DNA from: a virus
Direction: 5' to 3' (one strand)
Virus record (IMG/VR): IMGVR_UViG_3300025012_000842
Coordinates: 1 to 21,840 of that record
Length of the DNA: 21,840 nucleotides
Positions within the stretch are counted from its first letter, which is position 1. The number at the start of each line of letters is the position of its first letter. The position numbers were made by a program, and so were the translations under genes. The notes beneath the pieces were generated by a model. That model made no database searches. It was not told the DNA's origin and saw only the letters and a list, made by a program, of their open reading frames with translations. Below, piece after piece: positions 1-7,418 of the stretch.

Positions 1-95
1 GATGGGAATTTCTGCCCGTATATATCTACTCTAGCGTGGATTGCGTCGGCTACCGAGCCATGCTTGAGAATGTGAAACAGAAGATAAACCTATGA
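1..95 (+). CDS. 3' end of an upstream phage gene (partial)
   Basis: An open frame enters from the window edge (first full codon at base 3) and ends at TGA 93-95. It overlaps the ATG of the next gene in an ATGA junction, the usual mark of translational coupling. About 30 residues are visible, ending in KQKINL. By position just before the tail completion gene it would be a head-tail joining or neck protein, but the fragment is too short to recognise. The call rests on the open frame and the ATGA overlap only. Confidence 0.5.
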   Translation, partial: WEFLPVYIYSSVDCVGYRAMLENVKQKINL

Positions 96-499
96 CGCAA
101 TTATCCATCCAGATCAACAACGCGGATATTGTGCGCCGAGGCTTGCAGGATTTGTCGGCGGAGATCCCGAAAATCGGGCGCTTGCAAATCTATCAGACAT
201 CACAGGCGATTGTCCGCCGGATGAAGATTTACCCGCCTGAGCGACCGGGGCAGAGATATATCCGCACAGGCAGGCTCGGCGGTGGTTGGATGATTATACC
301 GAACACAAACGGCTATACCACGCGCAACGATACACCATATACAAAATATGTCGTGGGTAACGCCTATGGCTTGGAACAAGCCTGGATGCACGAAGGGCGC
401 TGGAACCTTCTGCGCGACGTGCAGGAGGAGGAAGTCGCGAAACTTCCGAAGGCAATCGAAGAGGAGATCACGATGGTGACGCGCCGCGTAGGATTGTAA
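92..499 (+). CDS. Tail completion / neck protein (HK97 gp10-like)
   Basis: This 135-aa protein has the layout of siphovirus tail-completion proteins. It has an N-terminal helical part, then a basic segment (PPERPGQRYIRTGRLGGGW, about residues 48-66) like the R-T-G-x-L motif of the gp10/minor structural family, then a region with YTKYVVGNAYG and a charged C-terminal helix. Such proteins cap the tail and join it to the head connector. It sits directly upstream of a small gene and the tail tube, as expected. The start is fixed by the ATGA overlap with the previous gene. Function is inferred from motif and order. Confidence 0.7.
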   Translation: MTQLSIQINNADIVRRGLQDLSAEIPKIGRLQIYQTSQAIVRRMKIYPPERPGQRYIRTGRLGGGWMIIPNTNGYTTRNDTPYTKYVVGNAYGLEQAWMHEGRWNLLRDVQEEEVAKLPKAIEEEITMVTRRVGL

Positions 500-509
500 G
501 GAGACAAAC

Positions 510-716
510 ATGGCAATTAAATTGCATTACATTGGCCGGGGTGACGCGCTCATACACATACCCGCCCGCGACCTGATGGACGAAGATTTCGCCGAGCGTG
601 CGGAACTCTGGAAGGAACTTGGAATAGATGAGGCCGGGATGCTTGCAAGCGGCCTGTATGAGAAACCAAAAATAGAACAGCCGAAGAAAATCAAAACGGC
701 TAAGGAAGGTGAATAA
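510..716 (+). CDS. Small conserved phage protein between tail completion and tail tube genes
   Basis: A 68-aa protein with a good Shine-Dalgarno (AAGGAG, 6 nt before ATG). The N-terminal half (KLHYIGRGDALIHIPARDL) looks like a small beta fold, and the C-terminus is a Lys/Glu-rich tail (PKIEQPKKIKTAKEGE). Its stop shares one base with the ATG of the tail tube gene (TAATG), so the two are coupled. Small proteins in this slot are common in siphovirus tail modules and usually have no assigned function. No cysteine motif or membrane segment is present. Confidence 0.65.
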   Translation: MAIKLHYIGRGDALIHIPARDLMDEDFAERAELWKELGIDEAGMLASGLYEKPKIEQPKKIKTAKEGE

Positions 717-1717
717 TGGCTGGTCGTAGAAGTTTGAGAAAGCTCCAGTTTTACAGGGAGGCAACAGCCGGGACAACCTCATCCGCGACATTTATTTTTC
801 GCGGCATCGGGACGATCCTGGACAATATCCAGGTGCAACGTGTCAGTGAGGACATCGGGATTATCAGCGGCACGACCCGCACGAATGTACCCATGAAGGG
901 TGGGACGCTGGCAATTAGCCAAACCCCCGCGACATTTGAGGGTCTCCTGCACATCCTTGAAATGAGTGTAAAAACCGTTGCCGGTTCCCAGGACGGCGCA
1001 GGGACTGACTACATCTATACCTATGCGTTCCCCACTACCGCAGGCAACGCGATCAAAACTTATTCCATCGAGGGCGGGGATGATAACGAAGTTGAGCGCA
1101 TGGCGTATTGTTTCGTCAAGGACTGGACGCTATCCGGCAACGGGCGCACCGCATACCAGTTGCAGGCGAATATCCAGGGGCGCGCCCCGGCCCTGGGCGC
1201 CTTCTCAGCCGGTCTATCCCTGCTGGCTGTCAACAACATGAATTTCGGATTGACGAAAATCTATCAAGATGCGATTGGCGGCACGGTTGGAACGACGATC
1301 AAGTCCAATACGGTGCGGGGCGTCAATTTCAAGTTTGCATCAGGAATTGAGGCGAAGGATACCGCAGACGGGCGGCTCGACTTCTCTTTTGCACAGGGAA
1401 CGGATTATGTAGTTACCTGTGATTTGGAATTCGAGCATGACGCAATCGCCGCCGCGCAGAAAGTTTTATGGCGCGCACAAACGCCTGTCCTACTGCAAGT
1501 CAAAGTCGAAGGTTTGACGGCATTCGCCACTCCCGGCACGACATACAGCGTCCCGACGATGAAGATCAATCTCCCCGGCTATTGGGAGAGCTTCTCGAAG
1601 ATCGGGGAGGCCAACGGTAACGATATTGTGACAGGTAAGTTTGTGTCTGCGTACGATACCACAGCCGCCGCCGCTGGGTCGATCATCGTTGTAGTTGAAT
1701 TGGCAACAGTTCCATAA
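716..1717 (+). CDS. Major tail tube protein
   Basis: The 333-aa product is beta-rich with many Gly/Thr segments. It has phrases typical of phage tube subunits: an N-terminal KLQFYREATAGT, an internal WTLSGNGRTAYQLQANIQGR, and a C-terminal domain with DYVVTCDLEFEHDA. Tube proteins stack as hexamers around the tape measure and form the DNA channel. It follows the tail-completion gene and precedes the tail chaperone and tape measure, the standard order. The length fits a tube protein with an extra immunoglobulin-like or similar domain. A 5-bp GC hairpin (1718-1731) lies after the stop and may trim or attenuate the very abundant message. Confidence 0.75.
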   Translation: MAGRRSLRKLQFYREATAGTTSSATFIFRGIGTILDNIQVQRVSEDIGIISGTTRTNVPMKGGTLAISQTPATFEGLLHILEMSVKTVAGSQDGAGTDYIYTYAFPTTAGNAIKTYSIEGGDDNEVERMAYCFVKDWTLSGNGRTAYQLQANIQGRAPALGAFSAGLSLLAVNNMNFGLTKIYQDAIGGTVGTTIKSNTVRGVNFKFASGIEAKDTADGRLDFSFAQGTDYVVTCDLEFEHDAIAAAQKVLWRAQTPVLLQVKVEGLTAFATPGTTYSVPTMKINLPGYWESFSKIGEANGNDIVTGKFVSAYDTTAAAAGSIIVVVELATVP

Positions 1718-1731
1718 CGCGCTAATGCGCG
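1718..1731 (+). other. Small GC hairpin after the tail tube gene
   Basis: CGCGC and GCGCG pair around a TAAT loop immediately after the tail tube stop codon. There is no T-run, so it is not a full terminator. It could stabilise the 3' end of the tube message or attenuate read-through into the chaperone gene. Confidence 0.35.
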
Positions 1732-1746
1732 AGAAAGTAGTTTGTA

Positions 1747-2127
1747 ATGTCTGAGGATATACACATTAAGTTTTTGTTCGACGCGAAAACAGTAGGGAAG
1801 CGCCTGAAGTGGAAAGACATAAAAAAGGTGCAAAAATTCAGGCGCTTGAAAGCACAAGGCAACGATATTAACGACGAGTTTCTGGAACAAATCCAGATTC
1901 TATCCTGTCGCTTCATGGCTGACGAAAATAATCAGTACCTTCCGCAAGACGAAGCGTATGCAATATTTGATGAATTGAGCCGGGATGAAGCGGCGGATGC
2001 TATCAACAAATTTAGCGAAGCACTTGTGGAATCTACCATCCCAAACGCGAAAGGGGGTCAATTGAACTCTACTTCAGAAGTCGATTCCCTGACCCCGCAG
2101 ACCTCCCCGGATGGTTCGACGTTGTAG
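1747..2127 (+). CDS. Tail assembly chaperone, zero-frame product (G-like)
   Basis: A 126-aa acidic protein between the tail tube and tape measure genes, the place of lambda G/GT-type chaperones. The N-terminal half is basic and helical (KRLKWKDIKKVQKFRRLK). The middle has paired helices (DEAYAIFDELSRDEAADAINKF). The C-terminal about 25 residues are low-complexity Ser/Thr/Pro, typical of the part made after a frameshift site when no shift occurs. The -1 frame is open across this end and runs on to 2282, so a longer fusion is likely. These proteins coat the tape measure during tail assembly and are absent from the virion. Confidence 0.7.
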   Translation: MSEDIHIKFLFDAKTVGKRLKWKDIKKVQKFRRLKAQGNDINDEFLEQIQILSCRFMADENNQYLPQDEAYAIFDELSRDEAADAINKFSEALVESTIPNAKGGQLNSTSEVDSLTPQTSPDGSTL

Positions 2128-2282
2128 TGTTGGCGTTCGCTTTGCATCAATTACCCTGGAAAATCACAGGCGAAAAACCGTCGCGCTGGCGGCGGTATGT
2201 ATGGCAATTAAGGCTCACTTTATATATCAATGAATTGAATGCAAGGCAACAGCGCGAGATAGATGCAATGAGGAATCAATAA
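2016..2282 (+). CDS. Tail chaperone frameshift extension (T-like domain, -1 frame)
   Basis: The -1 frame relative to the upstream chaperone is open from 2016 to TAA 2280-2282 and has no convincing start of its own. It encodes a protein-like stretch including LHQLPWKITGEKPSRWRRY and then LYINELNARQQREIDAMRNQ. This resembles the T part of G/T chaperones. The likely slip site is the AAAGGGGGT run at 2050-2058 (zero-frame codons AAA GGG GGT). A slip there would give a fusion of about 178 aa. The heptamer is not a perfect X-XXY-YYZ, because only the GGT to GGG re-pairing is ideal. The end overlaps the 3' end of the opposing HNH gene by 7 bases, so the original C-terminus may have been altered by that insertion. 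Confidence 0.6.
   Translation, partial: RSTCGIYHPKRERGSIELYFRSRFPDPADLPGWFDVVVLAFALHQLPWKITGEKPSRWRRYVWQLRLTLYINELNARQQREIDAMRNQ
2050..2058 (+). promoter_or_regulatory. Candidate -1 ribosomal frameshift site
   Basis: AAAGGGGGT lies in zero frame as AAA GGG GGT, within the only overlap where both the G frame and the -1 T frame are open (2016-2124). The position, after the folded part of G and before its low-complexity tail, is where lambda-like phages shift. Confidence 0.45.
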
Positions 2283-2950
2283 ACGCCACGCTCGGCAATC
2301 ATATGGCAACCTCTGCAAAGAGAAATTAGGTTTTTGAGAACGTTGGCCTCTTTATATCTTTCGATACCGAAATTTCTAAAAGGAACTTTGTGATGGACAT
2401 CCAAGTGACGACCATATTCTCTTTCAGTAATGCCACAGTTCTGGCATGTGTACTTGTCGCGCTTGCGTGCGGAGCGTTTTTGCTGAAACCAGTTTCGACC
2501 ATAGTTATGATCGTATTCTCCTCCGCGCCAATTCGGGTGCTTAACAGGGTCTTGTCGAATGTGGTTGTACCAGCATTTAGTAGAACAATAGCGGCTTGCC
2601 TTTTGTTTTCCTGGAACATAGTAAATCGTTTTGCATTGTTCGCAAATCTTTTCCAAAAGTGGCTTGTGAGGGCGGGTGCGTCCCTTGTTGGCTTTTCCTA
2701 CGCGGCTAATAATTTCTCTAAGCCTATCTGTAAGGTGAATGGATGAATAATTTTTCTTCTTGCACTCTCTGGAACAAGTGGATGTTTCATATGATGGCCT
2801 TACCCGAAAAGGCTTTTTACATACAACGCACACTCTTGTTTCTATTTGGGAATTACGTCAGCAGGCGCGCGAACAAAAGCGAATTATCCTATCGCTGCGC
2901 CCTTGAAAATGCTTTCCACATTGTTCGCAGTGAATTTCGATTAGTGACAT
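2276..2950 (-). pseudogene. HNH endonuclease gene with an in-frame TGA, inserted in the tail operon
   Basis: Reading from ATG 2950, behind a GGAG motif, the frame gives MSLIEIHCEQCGKHF...FCSRAC, then TGA at 2860-2858. It continues in the same frame as RNSQIETRVCVVCKKPF and on to an HNH domain. The domain has CQNC, LDVHHKVPF and LISLCRGCHMIAE, with the zinc cysteines, both central histidines and the final Cys/His cluster present. The C-terminal 185 aa could restart at GTG 2833, but no Shine-Dalgarno is visible there. Several Cys-pair zinc modules precede the HNH core, as in free-standing phage homing endonucleases. It lies antisense to the late operon between the chaperone and tape measure. 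Either the first module is cut off by a nonsense mutation, or only the shorter form is made. Confidence 0.7.
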
Positions 2951-3083
2951 GGTACTCCAAACAAAATACCTCTCGCATCGCGGGCTAGCGCGACACGAAA
3001 GGTATATGGATTTTAACATGGAAACGCCTGCTAGCCCAGACGAATTGATTTACAAGGATTATATCACATGGCTGCCGAAGTAG
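2949..3083 (+). CDS. Small ORF overlapping the tape measure start (possible displaced chaperone tail)
   Basis: A 44-aa frame starting at ATG 2949 runs to TAG 3081-3083 and overlaps the tape measure start by 16 bases. Its second half (MDFNMETPASPDELIYKDYITWLPK) reads like real protein. Overlap with the tape measure start is where the T part of the tail chaperone normally ends. It lies in the same frame (positions divisible by 3) as the -1 chaperone extension that stops at 2282. It may therefore be the original C-terminal part, now separated by the HNH insertion, or a separate small gene. No good Shine-Dalgarno is seen before 2949; an internal ATG at 3007 is also possible. Confidence 0.4.
   Translation: MVLQTKYLSHRGLARHERYMDFNMETPASPDELIYKDYITWLPK
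3010..3018 (-). promoter_or_regulatory. Extended -10 promoter for the HNH gene
   Basis: On the minus strand the sequence reads TGTTAAAAT, a TGn extended -10 element. It lies about 60 bases before the HNH ATG at 2950, which has its own GGAG. The same motif precedes the other minus-strand insert genes at 7402 and 11555. No clear -35 was found. Confidence 0.4.
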
Positions 3084-5257
3084 AGATAGTGATAACGGGG
3101 AAGGACGAATTTTCGGGAGTTATGGGGGGAATAGTTGGATCATTCGGCGACTTCGGAAATATCGTCACTGGTATCAAATCGGCTCTTGACTTGGCTGCCG
3201 GTGCAATTGATGCTGTGCTTACGCCGGTTATTGCGTTTGGACAGGAAGCCATCCTTACCGCCGCACGCGTAGATGAACTTAGAGTAGTCAATCAGGTTTT
3301 AGGAGAAACTGCTGGAATTCCGGCGTTATATCTTGAAAAGATAGCGACATCAATTCGCAGTATGGGTATCGAAGCGGGAATTGCCGAAACAACAATCGCG
3401 GCGTTTATTGGTGCAGAACTCGATTTAGCGTATGCTACTGACATTGCTCGTATTGCTCAGGATGCAGCAGTTATTGCAGGACAAAATTCAAGTCAGACTC
3501 TAAAAGATATTGTATATGGTATTGAAACTCTCAACCCGCTTGTATTGCGCCATGCCGGGATTGTCGTTGATCTACAATTGGCATACAAAGAATGGGCGGA
3601 TGAAAACGATAGAACAACAGAAAGCCTGACCACTGCCGAAAAGCAGCAGATAGCATTGAATGAGGTATTGGAAGCAGGCGTAGGGATTGCAGGCGCGTAT
3701 GCCGCTGCAATGGAAGAGCCTGGAAAAGTATTGCGCTCATTTCCCCGATACTTCGATGACATCATGGTCGCTATTGGTGAACCATTTCAGGAGGCGTTTG
3801 GAACTGTCATTTTTGCTATTGCCGATCTTGCTAAATGGTTTGGTAAGGCTGTCTCAGAAGGCGGTACTTTGCGTCCAATCCTGGAAGATATTGGGAGAAT
3901 TGCTGCAATCGCAGGTGAGGGGTTTGCAGAATTAGTTGATATTTTTATGAAACTGGTAAGCGGCGATATAGTCAAATTATATGATCTTGGTGCTGCGATG
4001 CAATCGTGGAAAGATGTAAATCCAATCTTCTATGATCTTGGAACAGCATTGAGAATTATTCAGCAGGCTCTTGATAATGGTGATACGCTCTGGGGCGCAT
4101 TGATTACAGCGGCAGACAGGTTAGGTGGTTCTGGCAGTCCATTAGCTGGAGTTCTTGAGTATATTTTAGATTTAAAAGATGCTTTTGGTGAGGGTGATGT
4201 TATAGGTGTAATTGGCTTTGTTCTCGCAAGTATACCAATAGAAGATATTGCTACTTGGGTTGTTGATTTGACGGACGAGATTGACGTTAAGCTGGCGGAG
4301 GCGATAAAACTTCACGATTGGACGGCATCTGGTGATGCGTTCGGAGATGCGCTACTTGCAGCATTTGGAGCAGGTATAGAGAGCAATGAATCGGAAGCCG
4401 TTCCTGCTATTGGTCAGGCAATCAGCGACTGGTTCTTTGGTGCTATGGGATTGGCAGATTTCTTTCCTAGTTGGAAGGTTTTCTGGCAAAGAATGTTAGA
4501 TCAAGTTACAAGCCAGGAAAATTGGACTGCAATCGGTATTGGCTTTGCCGATATGTGGAGCTATCTTGTATTAAGTATTCCAAATATGATTGCTAATGCT
4601 GACTGGGCAGCAATCGGTATCGGCTTTGCAGACATGTGGAGTTATGTCGTTCTTGCTTCATTAGACACTCTTGGAGAAATCGCGACAGGTTTCATGGATA
4701 TGCTCACCTTTCTCTTTGTAGAAATAGTGGATTTTATTGTTGGCACTGATGATTGGCGACAAATAGGAGAAGCTATCTCTCAAGGTTGGCAAAAGGCTGT
4801 GGATTTCGATTGGTCTTGGGATGCTGACAAATGGGTACATGAGAAAATCATCGACCCTATAAAGAAATGGCTAGGCATTTCCAGTCCATCAACCGTCTTT
4901 ATGGAAATTGGCGTCAACATCGTTGCGGGATTGGTGGCTGGTCTTACCGCTGCAACGGCCTGGTTGATAAATACAATTCAAAACATCGTTGCATTATTAC
5001 TAGCCCCCTTCGAGCCGATATTGAACCTGCTTGGTATCGACATCAGCAGCTTGACCAATCCCACACCCATCCCGATTGGTGGTGGGACAGGCAGCGGGAC
5101 TGGCAGCGGGACTGGCAGCGGAACGGGAACGGTCGTCAATCAATACTTCGCGGGCGCGACGATCAACGTCGGCTCGTGGGGAGAAATTGCTTATGACTGC
5201 ATTTATCCCAACCCGTTCATCGCAGCGACCAGCGGGCAATTAGGCGGCGGCGTATGA
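3068..5257 (+). CDS. Tail tape measure protein
   Basis: At 729 aa this is the longest protein in the window. It sits after the chaperone and before the Dit-like gene, as tape measures do. It is alpha-helical with many hydrophobic segments (for example AFGEGDVIGVIGFVLASIPIE, and WLINTIQNIVALLLAPFEPIL near residues 635-655), which fit the membrane-active part of tape measures. Residues about 485-525 hold two copies of a 27-residue unit with the shared core AIGIGFADMWSY. A Gly-Thr-Gly-Ser repeat (5083-5130) forms a linker before a small C-terminal domain. The start follows AAGGATT. It sets tail length and helps DNA passage. Its stop overlaps the next ATG (ATGA). Confidence 0.85.
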   Translation: MAAEVEIVITGKDEFSGVMGGIVGSFGDFGNIVTGIKSALDLAAGAIDAVLTPVIAFGQEAILTAARVDELRVVNQVLGETAGIPALYLEKIATSIRSMGIEAGIAETTIAAFIGAELDLAYATDIARIAQDAAVIAGQNSSQTLKDIVYGIETLNPLVLRHAGIVVDLQLAYKEWADENDRTTESLTTAEKQQIALNEVLEAGVGIAGAYAAAMEEPGKVLRSFPRYFDDIMVAIGEPFQEAFGTVIFAIADLAKWFGKAVSEGGTLRPILEDIGRIAAIAGEGFAELVDIFMKLVSGDIVKLYDLGAAMQSWKDVNPIFYDLGTALRIIQQALDNGDTLWGALITAADRLGGSGSPLAGVLEYILDLKDAFGEGDVIGVIGFVLASIPIEDIATWVVDLTDEIDVKLAEAIKLHDWTASGDAFGDALLAAFGAGIESNESEAVPAIGQAISDWFFGAMGLADFFPSWKVFWQRMLDQVTSQENWTAIGIGFADMWSYLVLSIPNMIANADWAAIGIGFADMWSYVVLASLDTLGEIATGFMDMLTFLFVEIVDFIVGTDDWRQIGEAISQGWQKAVDFDWSWDADKWVHEKIIDPIKKWLGISSPSTVFMEIGVNIVAGLVAGLTAATAWLINTIQNIVALLLAPFEPILNLLGIDISSLTNPTPIPIGGGTGSGTGSGTGSGTGTVVNQYFAGATINVGSWGEIAYDCIYPNPFIAATSGQLGGGV
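4529..4650 (+). repeat. 81-bp direct repeat within the tape measure gene
   Basis: Two copies offset by exactly 81 bases (4529 and 4610) both encode AIGIGFADMWSY. The 27-aa unit is preserved at protein level with silent changes. Repeats of this kind are common in tape measures and change tail length by whole units. Confidence 0.7.
5083..5130 (+). repeat. 12-bp tandem repeat encoding a GTGS linker
   Basis: A 12-base unit (GGCAGCGGGACT type) is repeated about three to four times and encodes Gly-Thr-Gly-Ser units. It forms a flexible linker between the helical body of the tape measure and its last 40 residues. Such repeats can change in copy number by slippage. Confidence 0.75.
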
Positions 5258-7170
5258 ATCTGCTTCTATTGACGTGGAACGGGATTAGCATCAACAACGG
5301 CTCGCCGTTCTATTCCGATTTCCCACCCGGCTCAAAGGTCAATATACACGGCAACGTCGTTACCGTTCCGCGCGCAGATAACTATCCCTATGTATCGGGG
5401 ATCGTAGCAGATCCGCAGTCTCTTATAATCCGGGTGAGGATTGCAGCGGGACAGGATATTGACACCAATCGGGAACTACTCAAGCAGTATTTCAATTTTG
5501 AGGACGGGCAGCGTCATAATCTGATTGCGGAGAATGGAGCAAGCGGAACGCAGTGGTACGTGACCGGCTTTGTACGCGACGTCCGAAATGAGGGAACGAA
5601 TAAAAATTCCTTCATGGTCTTATTCCAGATCGAGTATCCATACTGGAAACTTGTCACGGCGACCGATACCAGTTGGAGTGTAACGGCATCCGGGCAGACG
5701 CAGGCGATCACCAACGCAGGTAACCGCAAGATCGGGCCGAAGCTGACCCTGACCCCCACCAGCGCGAAAACGGGCGGGCTGAGTTATCGGCGCTGGATAC
5801 CGATTTATAACAATATGGATATATCCTATATTGCGCCGCTGGACATTACTAATGGCGGGCTGGATACGGCGACACTCACCACTGCCAAGATGCAGGCAGA
5901 CGGGGATGATTTCCTGGTGCTTGTGGATGGGGTCTTTGTAGATAGATGGCTTCAGGACATGGATACGGCAACGACGAAATGTTGGGTCAATCTAAACCTG
6001 GGGCCGCGCCGTGAAGGGACGACGAATACCAGCATAGCGGGCAGCGGGGCGATCACGACCATCACGCTATCAAAAACAAAAGCTAACCTGGAATTTCTAC
6101 ACGCGATGGCAGCGGCGGTCAACAAGGTCGTGCTGATCGATTCGGAGGCATTTACATTTACAGGCGCCAATCTGGTAACCTATCAATTGACAGGTGTAAC
6201 ACGTACCAAAAAAGATACGACCATCGCGGCGCACACCGCGCCGAAAACTGTACGCTGGATCGAGCATGACATCTGGATACTCTACGGGGATAGCACATTG
6301 ACCGCCCCGGATGTGGACAATGATAACAAGCCGATGTGCTCACTCGCGTCCACAAACGGGGCATGGGTGCTTACTAACTATTTTCAGGCAACCGGCGCAC
6401 GCACGGGCATGTGGAAAGGGGAGGTATTATCATCCCGAACAGGCCTGTCATACGTCTATACCGCGCCGGATAATACATTTGCTGACCCGTCCACATCCCT
6501 GGGGCTGGCATTGATAGGGAGTGCGGACTTCCAGGTACAGAATGAGACAGGTACGCTGGATTGGATATTCTCCCACCCCGCCACGATCACGACTGTTTTG
6601 TTTTCGGGTGATAAGTATATGAGTGGCTCGTGGCCTGCCATTGTAGGGCTTCAATATCTCCAGACAAATGCCGTATGGTTCACGGCTGACAACCAGGCCG
6701 AACCGACCGTTACTTATTCCTGGCAGAGTTTTGGCCCCACGACTGCCAACCTTGCATCTCCCTACCCCTCCGCGATCCGCTTTGTAATCGATGGCCTGCT
6801 GTCATCTGCCATCAGCGAGATGGCACTGGCTCAATTCGACACGGTAACCGTCACCTTTTCGAGTTCCAACCTGCCAACCATTGCGGTAGGGGCTGAGGCG
6901 GCGGCGTATTACTTCGATGCTACGATCACCAACAATACAAGCACGGAATATATTAAGTGCGCCGTGCCTTGCTTCCTGAATGAGACGGTGACAATTGACT
7001 GCGAAGTTAAGGATGCGTATCTCTCAGACGGCTCGCGGGTCAATGTGACGCTATCCACCGACCGCGCCGAATGGCTGGATTTATCTCCCGGCGCGAGTAC
7101 CCTGCAATACGACGATGTGGGCAGCAACGCCGTTACCGTGCATGTGATTCATCGCGATAGAACCCTGTAG
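5254..7170 (+). CDS. Distal tail (Dit)-like protein with a long C-terminal extension
   Basis: The 638-aa product follows the tape measure with a 4-base ATGA overlap. Residues 1-140 (LLLLTWNGISINNGSPFYSDFPPGS, then GTQWYVTGFVRDVRNEG and FQIEYPYWKL) match the plan of siphovirus Dit N-terminal domains, which form the hexameric ring at the tail tip. The rest is beta-rich with many Thr/Gly repeats and no catalytic motif that I recognise. It is probably carbohydrate-binding or structural modules, as in evolved Dit proteins. It is longer than a classical Dit of about 250-300 aa. The alternative is a general tail-tip protein. The final 38 bases overlap an opposing small gene. Confidence 0.65.
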   Translation: MNLLLLTWNGISINNGSPFYSDFPPGSKVNIHGNVVTVPRADNYPYVSGIVADPQSLIIRVRIAAGQDIDTNRELLKQYFNFEDGQRHNLIAENGASGTQWYVTGFVRDVRNEGTNKNSFMVLFQIEYPYWKLVTATDTSWSVTASGQTQAITNAGNRKIGPKLTLTPTSAKTGGLSYRRWIPIYNNMDISYIAPLDITNGGLDTATLTTAKMQADGDDFLVLVDGVFVDRWLQDMDTATTKCWVNLNLGPRREGTTNTSIAGSGAITTITLSKTKANLEFLHAMAAAVNKVVLIDSEAFTFTGANLVTYQLTGVTRTKKDTTIAAHTAPKTVRWIEHDIWILYGDSTLTAPDVDNDNKPMCSLASTNGAWVLTNYFQATGARTGMWKGEVLSSRTGLSYVYTAPDNTFADPSTSLGLALIGSADFQVQNETGTLDWIFSHPATITTVLFSGDKYMSGSWPAIVGLQYLQTNAVWFTADNQAEPTVTYSWQSFGPTTANLASPYPSAIRFVIDGLLSSAISEMALAQFDTVTVTFSSSNLPTIAVGAEAAAYYFDATITNNTSTEYIKCAVPCFLNETVTIDCEVKDAYLSDGSRVNVTLSTDRAEWLDLSPGASTLQYDDVGSNAVTVHVIHRDRTL

Positions 7171-7402
7171 GATCATAGATGTTATGAAGTTTATCAATGT
7201 AAATTACTCGCACTTTTTCCATGACTTCTTGTATAGCGTTGGAAAGTTCTACAAGCCCTTCGCTAATAACCTCTACCATTTTTGGGATTTGGTTAAGAAA
7301 GAATATGAGCCGCTCGAATTTTTGTTCTGCTTTTTTGCGCCTACCAAATTGAACGCTGGCCCTGGAGCGCAAGTATCTTTTACCGTGCAATGTCTTTTTC
7401 AT
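7133..7402 (-). CDS. Small charged protein on the opposite strand within the tail operon
   Basis: An 89-aa frame lies antisense between the Dit-like and Tal-like genes and overlaps the Dit end by 38 bases. It begins with a strongly basic segment (KKTLHGKRYLRSR, GRRKKAEQKFERL), followed by an amphipathic, coiled-coil-like stretch (MVEVISEGLVELSNAIQEVMEKVRVIYI). A TGTTAAAAT extended -10 ends 6 bases before the ATG, which would give a leaderless message. I do not recognise the family. The plus-strand reading of the same stretch (74 aa, from 7184) is richer in Phe and less convincing. It may be an inserted accessory gene (moron). Confidence 0.45.
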   Translation of the reverse strand: MKKTLHGKRYLRSRASVQFGRRKKAEQKFERLIFFLNQIPKMVEVISEGLVELSNAIQEVMEKVRVIYIDKLHNIYDPTGFYRDESHAR

Positions 7403-7408
7403 GGATAA

Positions 7409-7417
7409 ATTTTAACA
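7409..7417 (-). promoter_or_regulatory. Extended -10 promoter for the 7133-7402 gene
   Basis: The minus strand reads TGTTAAAAT with 6 bases to the ATG at 7402. The transcript would start at or next to the start codon. The motif is the same as upstream of the HNH gene at 2950. The -35 region is poor. Confidence 0.4.
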
Positions 7418-7418
7418 C

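Noticed and set aside
2858-2860. TGA recoded as Trp in this phage
   Set aside because: TGA is the normal stop of several well-defined genes here (tape measure, fibre at 10076, 17537, 20833), so recoding is not supported.
2282-2948. Group I intron carrying the HNH gene
   Set aside because: The HNH gene is antisense and fills almost the whole insert. I could not see group I core elements. A free-standing homing gene is simpler.
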